Shown piece after piece: positions 1 through 10,040 of a DNA stretch of 64,000 nt. The position numbers were made by a program, and so were the translations under genes. Below the pieces are notes generated by a model. The model did no database searches. It was given only the letters and a program-made list of their open reading frames with translations, and had not been told where the DNA came from. Position 1 is the stretch's first letter; each line of letters begins with the position of its first letter. Source of the stretch: Enoplolaimus lenunculus (Eukaryota > Nematoda > Enoplea > Enoplida > Thoracostomopsidae); the NCBI GenBank assembly GCA_030248215.1, contig JASANG010002826.1, positions 62,001 through 126,000 on the forward strand, in the 5' to 3' direction.

Positions 1-309
1 TGCGCATGGTTTCTGCAAGCGACGATTAGCGCAGTGGAGATAGCACGGTTAGCTCTAGCCAATTATTGTTGAAAGAGCAACATGACGGTTTGTTTTACCT
101 TTGCTTACAAGTTTTGGTTGAATGAAATCGAAGTGCACAATTAATGATATTTTGTTGATCTAATTTTCCTGTTTGTGGATTGTTTTCGAGGATCAAAATA
201 GTAGGATACAAGAGTATGATTGACTTGTGTGTACTAGTACCACATCACTACAAATGTTTACATCCTAACCAATTACACTAGTTTCAATGTTCCTTAATTT
301 GAAACCAAA

Positions 310-528
310 TCAGAGTCCAGGCTTATGTAAAAAAATATTTGTACCATAATTATCGTGGTCTGTTTGTTGACACTTGTAGATAAGCCGCATCTGATCTTCC
401 AGCGCTGAACCAATGATTTGCTTAAATAAGTGAAAACTATAAACCGGGGCCTCTGTAAACTGTTTATGCATTTGCGGACAAAACTTTTCAAACAATTCAC
501 TGTTGTTTTTCAATTCGTTATTTAAGAA
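310..528 (-). CDS. Gene A proposed terminal exon
   Basis: Acceptor tttgccag|ttctta, phase 0, TGA stop at 310-312. Encodes NNELKNNSELFEKFCPQMHK, TEAPVYSFHLFKQIIGSALE and NIFLHKPGL. Reading frame and phase fit the repeated exons, but about 1.4 kb of intron separates them, so an unseen exon between is possible. No AATAAA is obvious just downstream. Confidence 0.45.
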   Translation of the reverse strand, partial: FLNNELKNNSELFEKFCPQMHKQFTEAPVYSFHLFKQIIGSALEDQMRLIYKCQQTDHDNYGTNIFLHKPGL

Positions 529-3500
529 CTGGCAAATATTTAACCATCAAACTCTAGAACAAGTGGGTTATGTTTATGTTTTGTCTCTTTTAACAGGACA
601 AACTAAACGAGACAGTAGATTGCTTTGACTAGGTTTACCTACGAAAACCACGTTTTCGTATTTAAAATAACAATCGTGTGGGAAATACTTTAGCGTTAAC
701 ATATCATAAAAACTCAGCTATTCAGTAAACGTACAAATATTCAAATACTCAAATATTTATTAATTTATTTGTTTGCAAGCTTTATTGTGAGACAGCGATA
801 TATACATTTTTGTAGCGGCTTGGAACAGCTGCTTTAAATTAGATTTTTTCGCAGCTTAAAAATTGGCTCTTGTAGAAAACTTTCCCCCACATGCTGAAAC
901 TTAGGTTTCGGAGAAGGCTCTAGCCTAAGCCAAACCTTGAGTCAAAACCTTAATATTAAAGGTGAACAAAAGTTTAGAAGAGCCCAAAATTTCTAGTGTT
1001 CAGGAAACTTGGTACTTGTAAACTTTCCATCGGATTTAGAGTTAAACTTTTCCTAAGCAAAGATTTAGACGTCGATTAGGTTGCATATACCTAAGCGTAA
1101 ATGGGAGGATAGTGTACAACAGCTGGATTTTTTCAAATACGTAAAACGTTTAAGCAATCTTGTGTTTCGAGAGAAAAAGTCGTCAAACAGCAAATTTTAG
1201 CTCAAACAGCTCTTCAAGTTTTTGTCTCTCAAGCATTTCTAAAATTTGTAATCAACATTTTAAATATTTCGCCCGTATTAATTTAATGTCCTCTATCCTG
1301 AGTCTTCTTAAACATACCGATTCAGATTTCTTTGGTGTAAAGGCTTGCGCACTCGTACACGCTTTGCTCAGAATCTCTTCACCGTTATATTCCCTCGGAA
1401 TGAGACCGTTCAAGTTTGGATTAATGTTTTCACGATTTTCGTTATGTGTCTAAAACACTATTACGGTGGCACTATACTTTTGAGTTTTCAAGAAAATGCA
1501 AGAAACATGTCCGTTAAAGACAGAAACAATATACGCTTAAGTATAAATTAGCGGGCGAGAAAATGCAATATATTATGGTTTACAGCAGATAGCATGTTCT
1601 ATCAAAATTCAATTCCTATTTAATTTATTTATTGTTTGGTTGGACGAGCTTTAACAGCTGGTTCTTCCAGAGTGGCCGCGTTTTTATTCTACACGTTGTT
1701 TGCAGCGAAGAAATTAAACGAAATTGCGTCTAAAGAGCAAATTTCGTTTTAATATGTGGTTTAGACTCATCCGCATCCGTTATACAAATAAACTGCGCTA
1801 AACGTTTTTATTAATACTGTTGCTAATTGGCTGGAGCTTAAAATTGGGAGGGTACCAGTCTCATATATATACATTTTGAAATTATACGTAGCTGGAAAAA
1901 ATATGATTTGCGATGCTTATATATTAAATTTTACAACTTACACAATTAGTGTTTGTCACCGTAGTCACATGCAAAAATTGATTGGCCAATTTGTTTGGTG
2001 TTACTTCACCGTTTATTTCTTCTAGAGCACAACGTTTCAACTTTGGGCTGGTGTTTTCTTGATCTTCGGAAGGTACCTAAAATACCGTTGGAATATGTTT
2101 TGTTACTCAAGGTAAATATATTGTATTTTCTTTTACAGCAGACTGACTACTCTACTGTTTAACGTATTTTTCTAAAGTAAAAAATTTGAACCACAAAAAA
2201 TGACAGGTATAAGTTAAAGAAGTGTAATTCAAATATACTAGAGGTGTATTTAAAATCAAATAATAGTTGTCAACCGATAGCGGAGATGTATGTCTTCTGT
2301 GAATACGAAATAATTATCAGTTACTCTTTACACACTCTCTTATTTTGGTCACTAGAGCATATACCTTTTAAAATTGTAAACAAGCAGACAAAACTTGAAT
2401 GAAGCTCAGCAGAGTCCCCTTGCTCATCTTGAAAACGTGTAGAATTTTAACTGATTTGCCGCACTGCTCACTTATAAATTTTACAACTTACACAATTAGT
2501 GTTTGTCACCGTAGTCACATGCAAAAATTGATTGGCCAATTTGTTTGGTGTTACTTCACCGTTTATTTCTTCTAGAGCACAACGTTTCAACTTTGGGCTG
2601 GTGTTTTCTTGATCTTCGGAAGGTACCTAAAATACCGTTGGAATATGTTTTGTTACTCAAGGTAAATATATTGTATTTTCTTTTACAGCAGACCGACTAC
2701 TCTACTGTTTAACGTATTTTTCTAAAGTAAAAAATTTGAACCACAAAAAATGACAGGTATAAGTTAAAGAAGTGTAATTCAAATATACTAGAGGTGTATT
2801 TAAAATCAAATAATAGTTGTCAACCGATAGCGGAGATGTATGTCTTCTGTGAACACGAAATAATTATCAGTTACTCTTTACACACTCTCTTATTTTGGTC
2901 ACTAGAGCATATACCTTTTAAAATTGTAAACAAGCAGACAAAACTTGAATGAAGCTCAGCAGAGTCCCCTTGCTCATCTTGAAAACGTGTAGAATTTTAA
3001 CTGATTTGCTGCACTGCTCACTTATAAATTTTACAACTTACACAATTAGTGTTTGTCACCGTAGTCACATGCAAAAATTGATTGGCCAATTTGTTTGGTG
3101 TTACTTCACCGTTTATTTCTTCTAGAGCACAACGTTTCAACTTTGGGCTGGTGTTTTCTTGATCTTCGGAAGGTACCTAAAATACCGTTGGAATATGTTT
3201 TGTTACTCAAGGTAAATATATTGTATTTTCTTTTACAGCAGACCGACTACTCTACTGTTTAACGTATTTTTCTAAAGTAAAAAATTTGAACCACAAAAAA
3301 TGACAGGTATAAGTTAAAGAAGTGTAATTCAAATATACTAGAGGTGTATTTAAAATCAAATAATAGTTGTCAACCGATAGCGGAGATGTATGTCTTCGGT
3401 GAATACGAAATAATTATCAGTTACTCTTTACACACTCTCTTATTTTGGTCACTAGAGCATATACCTTTTAAAATTGTAAACAAGCAGACAAAACTTGAAT

Positions 3501-4477
3501 GAAGCTCAGCAGAGTCCCCTTGCTCATCTTGAAAACGTGTAGAATTTTAACTGATTTGCTGCACTGCTCACTTATAAATTTTACAACTTACACAATTAGT
3601 GTTTGTCACTGTAGTCACATGCAAAAATTGATTGGCCAATTTGTTTGGTGTTACTTCACCGTTTATTTCTTCTAGAGCACAACGTTTCAACTTTGGGCTG
3701 GTGTTTTCTTGATCTTCGGAAGGTACCTAAAATACCGTTGGAATATGTTTTGTTACTCAAGGTAAATATATTGTATTTTCTTTTACAGCAGACTGACTAC
3801 TCAACTGTTTAACGTATTTTTCTAAAGTAAAAAATTTGAACCACAAAAAATGACAAGTATAAGTTAAAGAAGCGTAATTCAAATATACTAGAGGTGTATT
3901 TAAAATCAAATAATAGGACTTGCCCGAGATTGAAATCCAAGCAAGATTTTATTAAAGACGCTCATTAAAACAGTTGTATAAAATTTCGAGCCACTGCCGT
4001 AAATATCCGGTAGCCGATAGGTTACGAATACAGAAACCGAATACGGATATTGGTTTTCGCCTGATATTAAACCGGAACCGAATAACCAGTCGCACCAACT
4101 GGATCAGTTTTAACTCAGATTTGTAAACATCCCTACGAAGCTCGCTGTCTCGAAGAGTTTTCATATATAATTGAATTAAAGTTTTATCATAAAAGTACAG
4201 TTGGACAAAACATAGGGGAAGCAGCCGAGCCTGACCTTTTTACCTATACCTGAAAACGGCTTAGAATATTATAAGTAACGTGGTATACGAATTAAATTTT
4301 GCAAATTACACAACTAGTTTTTATCGCTGTATTTACACGAGGATTCTGATTAATCGCTTTGTTTGGTGTCACATCGTCGTTTTCTTTTGCTAAAGCGCGA
4401 CGTTTCAACTTTGGGCCAGCGTTTTCCTGATCTTCGGTAGGTATCTAAAAATGTTATATATATATATATATATATAA

Positions 4478-4520
<43 letters not shown>

Positions 4521-7087
4521 AACTTACTAACCTTTAACACAACCTATATGTAATTTTTCAAATAACTTATATAACATGACATGCATAATGCTGTCAAAAC
4601 GCGCAAATGGATTCTTTATTAGTCCGAACTTTGATTTTACAACTTACACAGTATTTTTCCAGCGCGGCAACTTGAGGACTGGGCGTTTTTTTGTTAACGT
4701 CATCTTTTTTGGTTCTGTTATAGCGTCCTTTCCGCTTTGTTTTCATGTTTGTTGAATTTCGGTTTGAAGAACCCGAAAAACGTTTTTTTCCGACCAACGA
4801 AGCTCGCTAAATTGTATTTATGTATATGTGTAATTAAATACTTATGTTAAATTGGCAGCGGAACAGGGAAAGGCCCTTCTTGTAATTGGTCGGGCCTATT
4901 GGCTCCTAAGATATAGCCAATTTGGAGTGGTATGCCTACCTAGGTTGTTTTGTATTTTGTTCATATACAGTTCCTTCTGATCATATTTTGAAATACAAAC
5001 ATGTTATGAGAATAGAAAACTACGTACGACAGTACGCTGGTTATTGAAAAATTAATATTTTGAGAAGCTGAACGGCAGAGATACAATGCATATGTATATA
5101 TAATCTTTAATGTTTCGTACTTAATGTCTTTTTAAACGCCGATTCAAGTATTTCGACCTCTTTTTGGATGTGATTTTAATACTACTCTTTGAAAACAAAG
5201 TTCAGTTAACACTTGTGACTTTAAACTTACGGGTCTCCTGGCATGTTTCAATATGCACTTCGTAGCGTCATGTAAATCATTTCTGAGCGCAACAGTTGCT
5301 GGCGAACTTTCTTCATCTATTAATGCTGCTAAATCAGCGGTCATGCAAAGCTCTATGTGATGATTCACCGCCTGACTGAGACTCGCAAGTTTTTTAGTTT
5401 TTTTCATCCTGCAACCCAAAACTTTGGCTAAAGGATATAACGCTTCATATAGAAGATGAAGAAGCATACCAGCAGCTAATCAGTATGACTTTCCTCGAAT
5501 TAAAGATTTAAAATACATGCCTTGTACGTACGTACCCACCTACGTATCTACCTATCCATTAAAACCTGTGTTTTACAATGGAACGCTGCTTTTATTCAAA
5601 AAATGCATTTATCCTCACTCTCTCAGAATCTTGTTTCTCAGAAGACTATTAATTTATATGGTGTACGGTTACGATATAAATTAAACGGTCATACTTTCTA
5701 CATCGGCATGTAATAATTGATTCAATCGCGTTCCTCATTGATGTTGCCAAAAAGAATGCCAAACGAGTGGAATTTGACATCAGTATCTCCAACTTTTCCC
5801 GGTTACGTAACTGACTGCCTTCATCGGCTTCTTGTTTGCACAGAAGGCTGATCATGGCGTATCTCGCTTTTTTGTCGGGAAACAAATCAAAAAACCGTCT
5901 AGAAAGAACGTAATCTTCTCCCAGCATATATGCTTGTGCGCGATATACCCCGGTTTGTTCGTTATACGGACCAAAGTTAAGTGAAGCGATCAATTGGTCA
6001 AGCATATCTTCGTCATAGAAATCGCCTGCCCAAAAATTGCTATGACCTACGTCAATCTAAAATCAACAAATTACGAATATAAATGTTTATGTTTTGCAAA
6101 ACTATAAATTGTTAGTTTTATACTGGAATATGTGCGTGGAAAAATCGCTGAATCGAATCGGTTCAAAAACTCATTCCACAAATATGCTACTAAAATAGAT
6201 TACGTAATACTATTTTCTTGCTTTATCGTAATTGTCGTTTGGGCAATAAAATGTAAACTATATATTATTTGATAATAAACATATAAAATAAAAACCACGT
6301 GTCCATGTGAAAAACGCTATTTCAGCACGACCGTCTTATTTTGCAACAAAATCTTCTGTAGCAGCCACCCTCATGTAAAATGCTGTCTATGTTTTTCATA
6401 GGTTTATTTTCCGTTAGTCTGCTGCTCACTCACTAGCTGAACCAACGGGGGCTGGGCGTGGGCGTACCCCCAATTATACATTTTTGAAAAATTGCTTTGC
6501 ACTGTCGCCTTACAAATTTTCTATTTTCTGTATACCTGCATATTTCTCTATATTTTAACGTCATGCGCACTTCTTACGAACGTTCAAAGAGCGCCTTTGG
6601 GTGTGCAGCACTTCAATACTTAAAATTTTAGCGCCATTTTTGGTACGTACCGCATTTTTTATGAATTCTATATGGTATAGGCCCGCCTTCCTGTCAGAAA
6701 TTCCTGAATCCACAACGAGTTTGAAATTTGTAATCTCAACATCTTCAGTTTGCTTGTTTGGCAACCTATTACAAACTGATGAAATGTGCTACACACATTT
6801 GAGAACACGAGTCCCCAGGTCTTTATAGCTTGGATCTAAATTTTGTGCTTGTATTTAAAAAGGTTTAATTTAGAAGACAAAGTTAAAACTCACAAATCGC
6901 CTCGTGTTTAATCTATTGCGGTTTTCCCTGTTTTTTACAATCGTGTGAATCCTTTTATCGACGACAATGCAGTTTTGTGATGATGTTGAAGATTCTCCAA
7001 AGCTGTAATTTGCGGACACTGACTTATCCGTTTCAGTTTCTGAAGTCGACTGACTGGAAGATGGTGTACTTGATAAATCCTTCAATT
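310..7087 (-). CDS. Gene A: unrecognised gene, 3' part, with tandemly duplicated exons
   Basis: Model exons: 7087-6894, 6056-5702 (donor tentative), 5475-5231, 4806-4648, 4444-4310, 3726-3592, 3176-3042, 2626-2492, 2076-1942, 528-310 (stop). Phases agree across all junctions and give 614 visible residues. Upstream exons are unseen, so the start is missing. The visible N-terminal part is Ser/Thr-rich; the middle (about 200 residues) looks folded and helical but matches no family I know; the repeated exons are hydrophilic with basic patches such as PKLKRRAL, suggesting (inference only) a disordered, possibly nuclear region. Support is splice signals, phase and codon-like divergence between exon copies, not homology. 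Confidence 0.6.
529..1925. other. Proposed last intron of gene A
   Basis: AT-rich; I see no convincing exon, named repeat or RNA gene here. Short open frames at 1160-1551 lack splice support. Confidence 0.4.
1942..2076 (-). CDS. Gene A tandem exon, copy 4
   Basis: Most 3' copy; donor gtaagt opens an intron reaching the proposed last exon at 528. Confidence 0.6.
2492..2626 (-). CDS. Gene A tandem exon, copy 3
   Basis: 45 codons in phase 0-0, unchanged in protein from its neighbours, so inclusion of any number of copies keeps the frame. Confidence 0.6.
3042..3176 (-). CDS. Gene A tandem exon, copy 2
   Basis: Same splice sites, length and coding sequence as the copies at 2492-2626 and 1942-2076. 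Confidence 0.6.
3592..3726 (-). CDS. Gene A tandem exon, copy 1 in transcript order
   Basis: Acceptor ttttag|gtacct, donor aattgt|gtaagt, 45 codons, phase 0-0. Encodes VPSEDQENTSPKLKRCALEE and ends VTNTNC. One synonymous difference (ACG to ACA, Thr) from the other three copies. Confidence 0.6.
4310..4444 (-). CDS. Gene A exon: diverged copy of the 45-codon exon
   Basis: Acceptor ttag|ataccta, donor gttgt|gtaatt, 45 codons, phase 0-0. Encodes IPTEDQENAGPKLKRRALAK and ends KTSC. It aligns without gaps to the four recent copies; frame and splice sites are kept despite many base changes, as expected under selection. Confidence 0.6.
4454..4516. repeat. (TA)n microsatellite
   Basis: About 60 bp of alternating T and A with one short interruption, in the intron between two gene A exons. 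Confidence 0.9.
4648..4806 (-). CDS. Gene A exon: basic segment, oldest member of the duplicated series
   Basis: Acceptor atttag|cgagc, donor tactgt|gtaagt, 53 codons, phase 0-0. Very basic (NMKTKRKGRYNRTKKDD), ending EKYC. Its last codon and intron start (tgtgtaagttgtaaaat) are the same as in the 45-codon exons, pointing to shared ancestry. Confidence 0.55.
5231..5475 (-). CDS. Gene A exon: helical segment
   Basis: Acceptor gattag|ctgctgg, donor agaccc|gtaagt. Encodes LLHLLYEALYPLAKVLGCRM and ALRNDLHDATKCILKHARRP, Leu-rich and helix-like. Ends in phase 0, matching the next exon. Confidence 0.55.
5702..6056 (-). CDS. Gene A exon: possible folded region
   Basis: Acceptor tttag|attgac, phase 0. 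Encodes IDVGHSNFWAGDFYDEDMLD, YRAQAYMLGEDYVLSRRFFD and LFPDKKARYAMISLLCKQE. Composition and helix-like pattern suggest a globular domain; no family recognised. The donor cgat|gtagaa is the only nearby one in the phase the next exon needs, but it is weak. Confidence 0.55.
6894..7087 (-). CDS. Gene A exon: Ser/Thr-rich segment
   Basis: Acceptor gctttag|aattg, donor cgattt|gtgagt; starts in phase 1, ends in phase 0. Encodes LSSTPSSSQSTSETETDKSV and later NRENRNRLNTRRF. First exon seen; it needs at least one exon upstream. Confidence 0.55.
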
Positions 7088-7439
7088 CTAAAGCAAAGAA
7101 CGGGGAAAATGTATACGTACGTGAACGTAATATACAGCGAAATCTATTAAATCAGGTGAAGGTTTTAAAAAGATATATACACAAGTCTTCATTTATTTTG
7201 ATTAAAGAAGGTCAACAATATGGAGCACAAGAGTTAAATGTATATTTGTTATCCTTTTTCCAGAAATCAAGAATAAAAGTGCAAGGCATTACAAGCATGT
7301 CCAGTAGTCAAGCAATGCTTGTAGATAGCAGAAATAAATAATTTTGAGGAACTAGTTGCAAGTAAAGTTGTAATAATATTGTTCATAAGAGATGTTAAAT
7401 GGATCATAATTGCATTAGATTACAATAACTTGATAAAAC

Positions 7440-7779
7440 CAAGAGTGCATGATACTCTTTAACAAGAGTATGCAACTGGGTTCATTCTGTGTATTAAAGA
7501 ATGTACCCGGCACGCGTTGCATTTTTGGCTTACCCCCTCCCCTATTGGGGGGGGGGGTCAAAATCTCCATCGATGTTAAAATTCATGTGCTATTGTATAC
7601 ACTAAAATGTGGTAAGATTATATTTTCATAGTTGGCTGGCGGATACACGTGTAAAATGAACGTAAAATTGACCCCCCAAATGAGGGGGTTGGCCAAAAAC
7701 GCAACGCGTGCCGGTACATTCCTTAATACACAGAATGTATCCAGTTGCCCACTCTTGTTAGAGTGATCATCCACTCTTG
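7440..7779. mobile_element. Fold-back (long inverted repeat) element
   Basis: The arms mirror each other: caagagtgcatgatactctt at the left, with its inverse near 7779. Deeper arm sequence (gcaactgg, attctgtgtattaa, ggcacgcgttgc) is repeated inverted on the right. Flanked by a direct ATAAAAC (7433-7439 and 7780-7786), or eight bases if the G is counted, a likely target duplication. No coding capacity. Confidence 0.85.
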
Positions 7780-7787
7780 ATAAAACT

Positions 7788-9090
7788 GATTTACTTCTCG
7801 GACTCCTAATATTGACCACGGTAATTATACAGCTGCAATTAATTCCGATCTAATGCATCGCAATCAGTTGATTTTGTTTATGAACGGGTGTAACTCAACA
7901 ACAAATAATGTCACAAAAACAGTGAGTCTAGAAATCAGGTAGTCTACATTAAACTTAAGCCCCAGACTTATTATAAATCTTCTTCAAATGGATCGTTCAT
8001 ATTCCATTTGTCTAAATTCAGTGTACAATTAGGCATTGTTGTTAAAAACTACTCCTATATTTCTGATAAGTTTAATTTTAAAGATTCTGGTCGAAACTTC
8101 TGCTGTCCAATGTAATTTATACTTAGGGTTTTCTGTTGCAGCTGTCAGTTAGACTACATTGGCTCTACCTTGGTATAATTAAGAGTGCATGATACTCTTA
8201 CCAAGAATATGCAACTGGACACAAGGCGAAAACGCAACGCGTGCTGGTACATTTTATATCATGCACCGCCCATCTAGTTGCACACCCTTGTTTAAGATCA
8301 TCCACTCTTGGTACATAACAGACAGACTCCATGGACTTCTACGCAATTTGATATTAGTTTTAAACAACTAGTACGTACCTTTTTTCTGTAGAGGAATTGA
8401 TACCAAATACTCAGACATATTCTGATACGTCCTTAAAGATAATTCGTACTAAAAAGTATGAGTTTGTATATTAAACAAACATTATAAAAATAAAAATATA
8501 AAATTTTGATTCAGATGAGTCTTGCGAATTGCAAACCATTTTCGAACAGTATAGCATGCATATACCTGTGGGTTCCCTATTGGAGGAGAATGGCCCCACA
8601 TCAAAGTTCTCTCGCTCCAAACCCGTCCACAATTGACCTCCCATTTTTCATCCATAAAAACCACAAAAACGATACATCGTAGAGCTGCATCAATATTTTT
8701 TAATATATGCATACACCTATTGAAGCCGCAAACACCAAAAACACGAGATTTTATTAAGTTAGAAAAAAATTTTCCATATCCAATCCCACATTTCGGCTTT
8801 CCCAGCTAGTAGGAGCGTGCCCCCCATAGACAGCAGCCAAACAAACTACGGTATGCTTCAACGTTGGCGCTTAGTTAGAAGATACCTCGGAGACCAGTTA
8901 TTTTTGTTTCTTATACAATTCCCCTAAATTAAAGTTTAATGGTTAGGCATATGTAAAGTATTGACAGAGGCAAATTCTTAAAAGTAAACGCTTAGACTTA
9001 AGCTTAGCCGTAGGTAAGCCAGTGTGACAATCGAATTCCGATTCCGATTGGAAGTATACATAACATTGGAAACGAAAGGAAATTTCTTAT
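7788..9090. other. Intergenic or upstream gene A intron
   Basis: Apart from the 8181-8310 element, no named feature. An open minus-strand frame at 8482-8712 ends at a possible donor but does not match the phase of the exon at 7087. Confidence 0.4.
8181..8310. mobile_element. Short relative of the fold-back element
   Basis: Starts aagagtgcatgatactctt and ends atcatccactcttg, with gcaacgcgtgctggtacatt inside. A deleted, diverged copy of the element at 7440. Confidence 0.8.
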
Positions 9091-10040
9091 TATTGAGCGA
9101 AGCTCGGAGTTTCGCGAAGCGTTTTATGTTTTGTACTTGGGGGTCGAAAGGTGGATGTCCGTCCGTCCGTCTGTCCGTCTGTCCGTCCGAAAAGAATCTC
9201 AGGAACGGCTGAACCGATTTTGATAAACTTTTTTTTGTTTGAAAGCCAATTATACTGGGGTGTTAACATCGCATTAGGGTTTTAAAATTTTAAGCCGTTT
9301 ATTAGCTACAGGCTAATTTGCATAATTATTTAAGCCTAAATTAGGACTTTCCACAATATTTCACTAATTATTACAGTTAGAAGCAATCTAATTTTAGCAT
9401 TAAAGGGTTTTTGGGTGCGAGGAATCTGCGTAGACTGTTCACAAACCTCCAAAACCGATAATTGAGCAGTTAGCTAATAGATAATTTGCATATAAGCATA
9501 GTTCATAAGCCTAAATTAAGACTTTTTACAATATTTCGCTAATTATTAAGGTTAAAAGCAATATAATTTCAGCACTAAAGGGTTTTTTGGTGCGAAGAAT
9601 TTGAATAAATAGTTTACAAACAACCAAAACGGATAATTGAATAGTTAGCTAATAGCTAATTTGCATATTAGCTTAATTGACAAGACAAAACTAGGACTTT
9701 TTAAATTATTTCCATTATTATTAGGGTTTACTGAAGGTTTTTGGGTGCAAAGAATCTGAATAAATTGTTTACAAACCTCCAAAACCGATCATTTAATAGT
9801 TAGTTAATAACTAATTTGCATATTAGCTTAATTGACAGAACAAAATTAGGACTTTTTAAATTATTCCAAAAATTATTAGAGTGGCTGAAGAGTTTTGGGT
9901 GCGAGGAATTTGAATAAATAGTTTACAAACATCCGAAACCGATAATTGAATAGTTAGCTAATAGCTAATTTGCATATTAGCTTAATTGCTTACGTGCGTT
10001 CGAGCTTCGCTCAATAAATGTAGTCCCACTACGACTGGTA
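9091..10040 (+). mobile_element. Compound element with subterminal inverted repeats, internal tandem repeats and 3' hairpin
   Basis: Left inverted repeat tattgagcgaagctcg, right cgagcttcgctcaata (10001-10016), then a small hairpin gtagtcccactac. After the left end comes a (GTCCGTCC/GTCTG)n run (9157-9189) and the phrase aatctcaggaacggctgaac. The interior holds about five imperfect repeats of 154-172 bp around taatttgcatattagcttaa. This architecture resembles HINE/DINE-type non-autonomous Helitron relatives, but the family is not proven. No ORF. Confidence 0.7.

Larger units (their letters stand above)
1926..3916. repeat. Tandem 550-bp duplication, 3.6 units
   Basis: Units start at 1926, 2476, 3026 and 3576, exactly 550 bp apart; the last stops near 3916. 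Copies differ at only a few bases, so the duplication is recent. Each full unit carries one 135-bp exon of gene A on the minus strand plus intron. Confidence 0.97.

Noticed and set aside
1-60. tRNA gene at the left edge
   Set aside because: tagcgcagtgg is a good A box, but no B box or cloverleaf follows.
6561-6764. Possible gene A exon (minus)
   Set aside because: Its phase fits neither neighbour, while 7087-6894 joins 6056-5702 directly; part of it also resembles the end of a GCGGATCC-type element.
8482-8712. Possible upstream gene A exon (minus)
   Set aside because: Open and followed by a gtatat donor, but it ends in phase 0 while the exon at 7087 needs phase 1; no other support.
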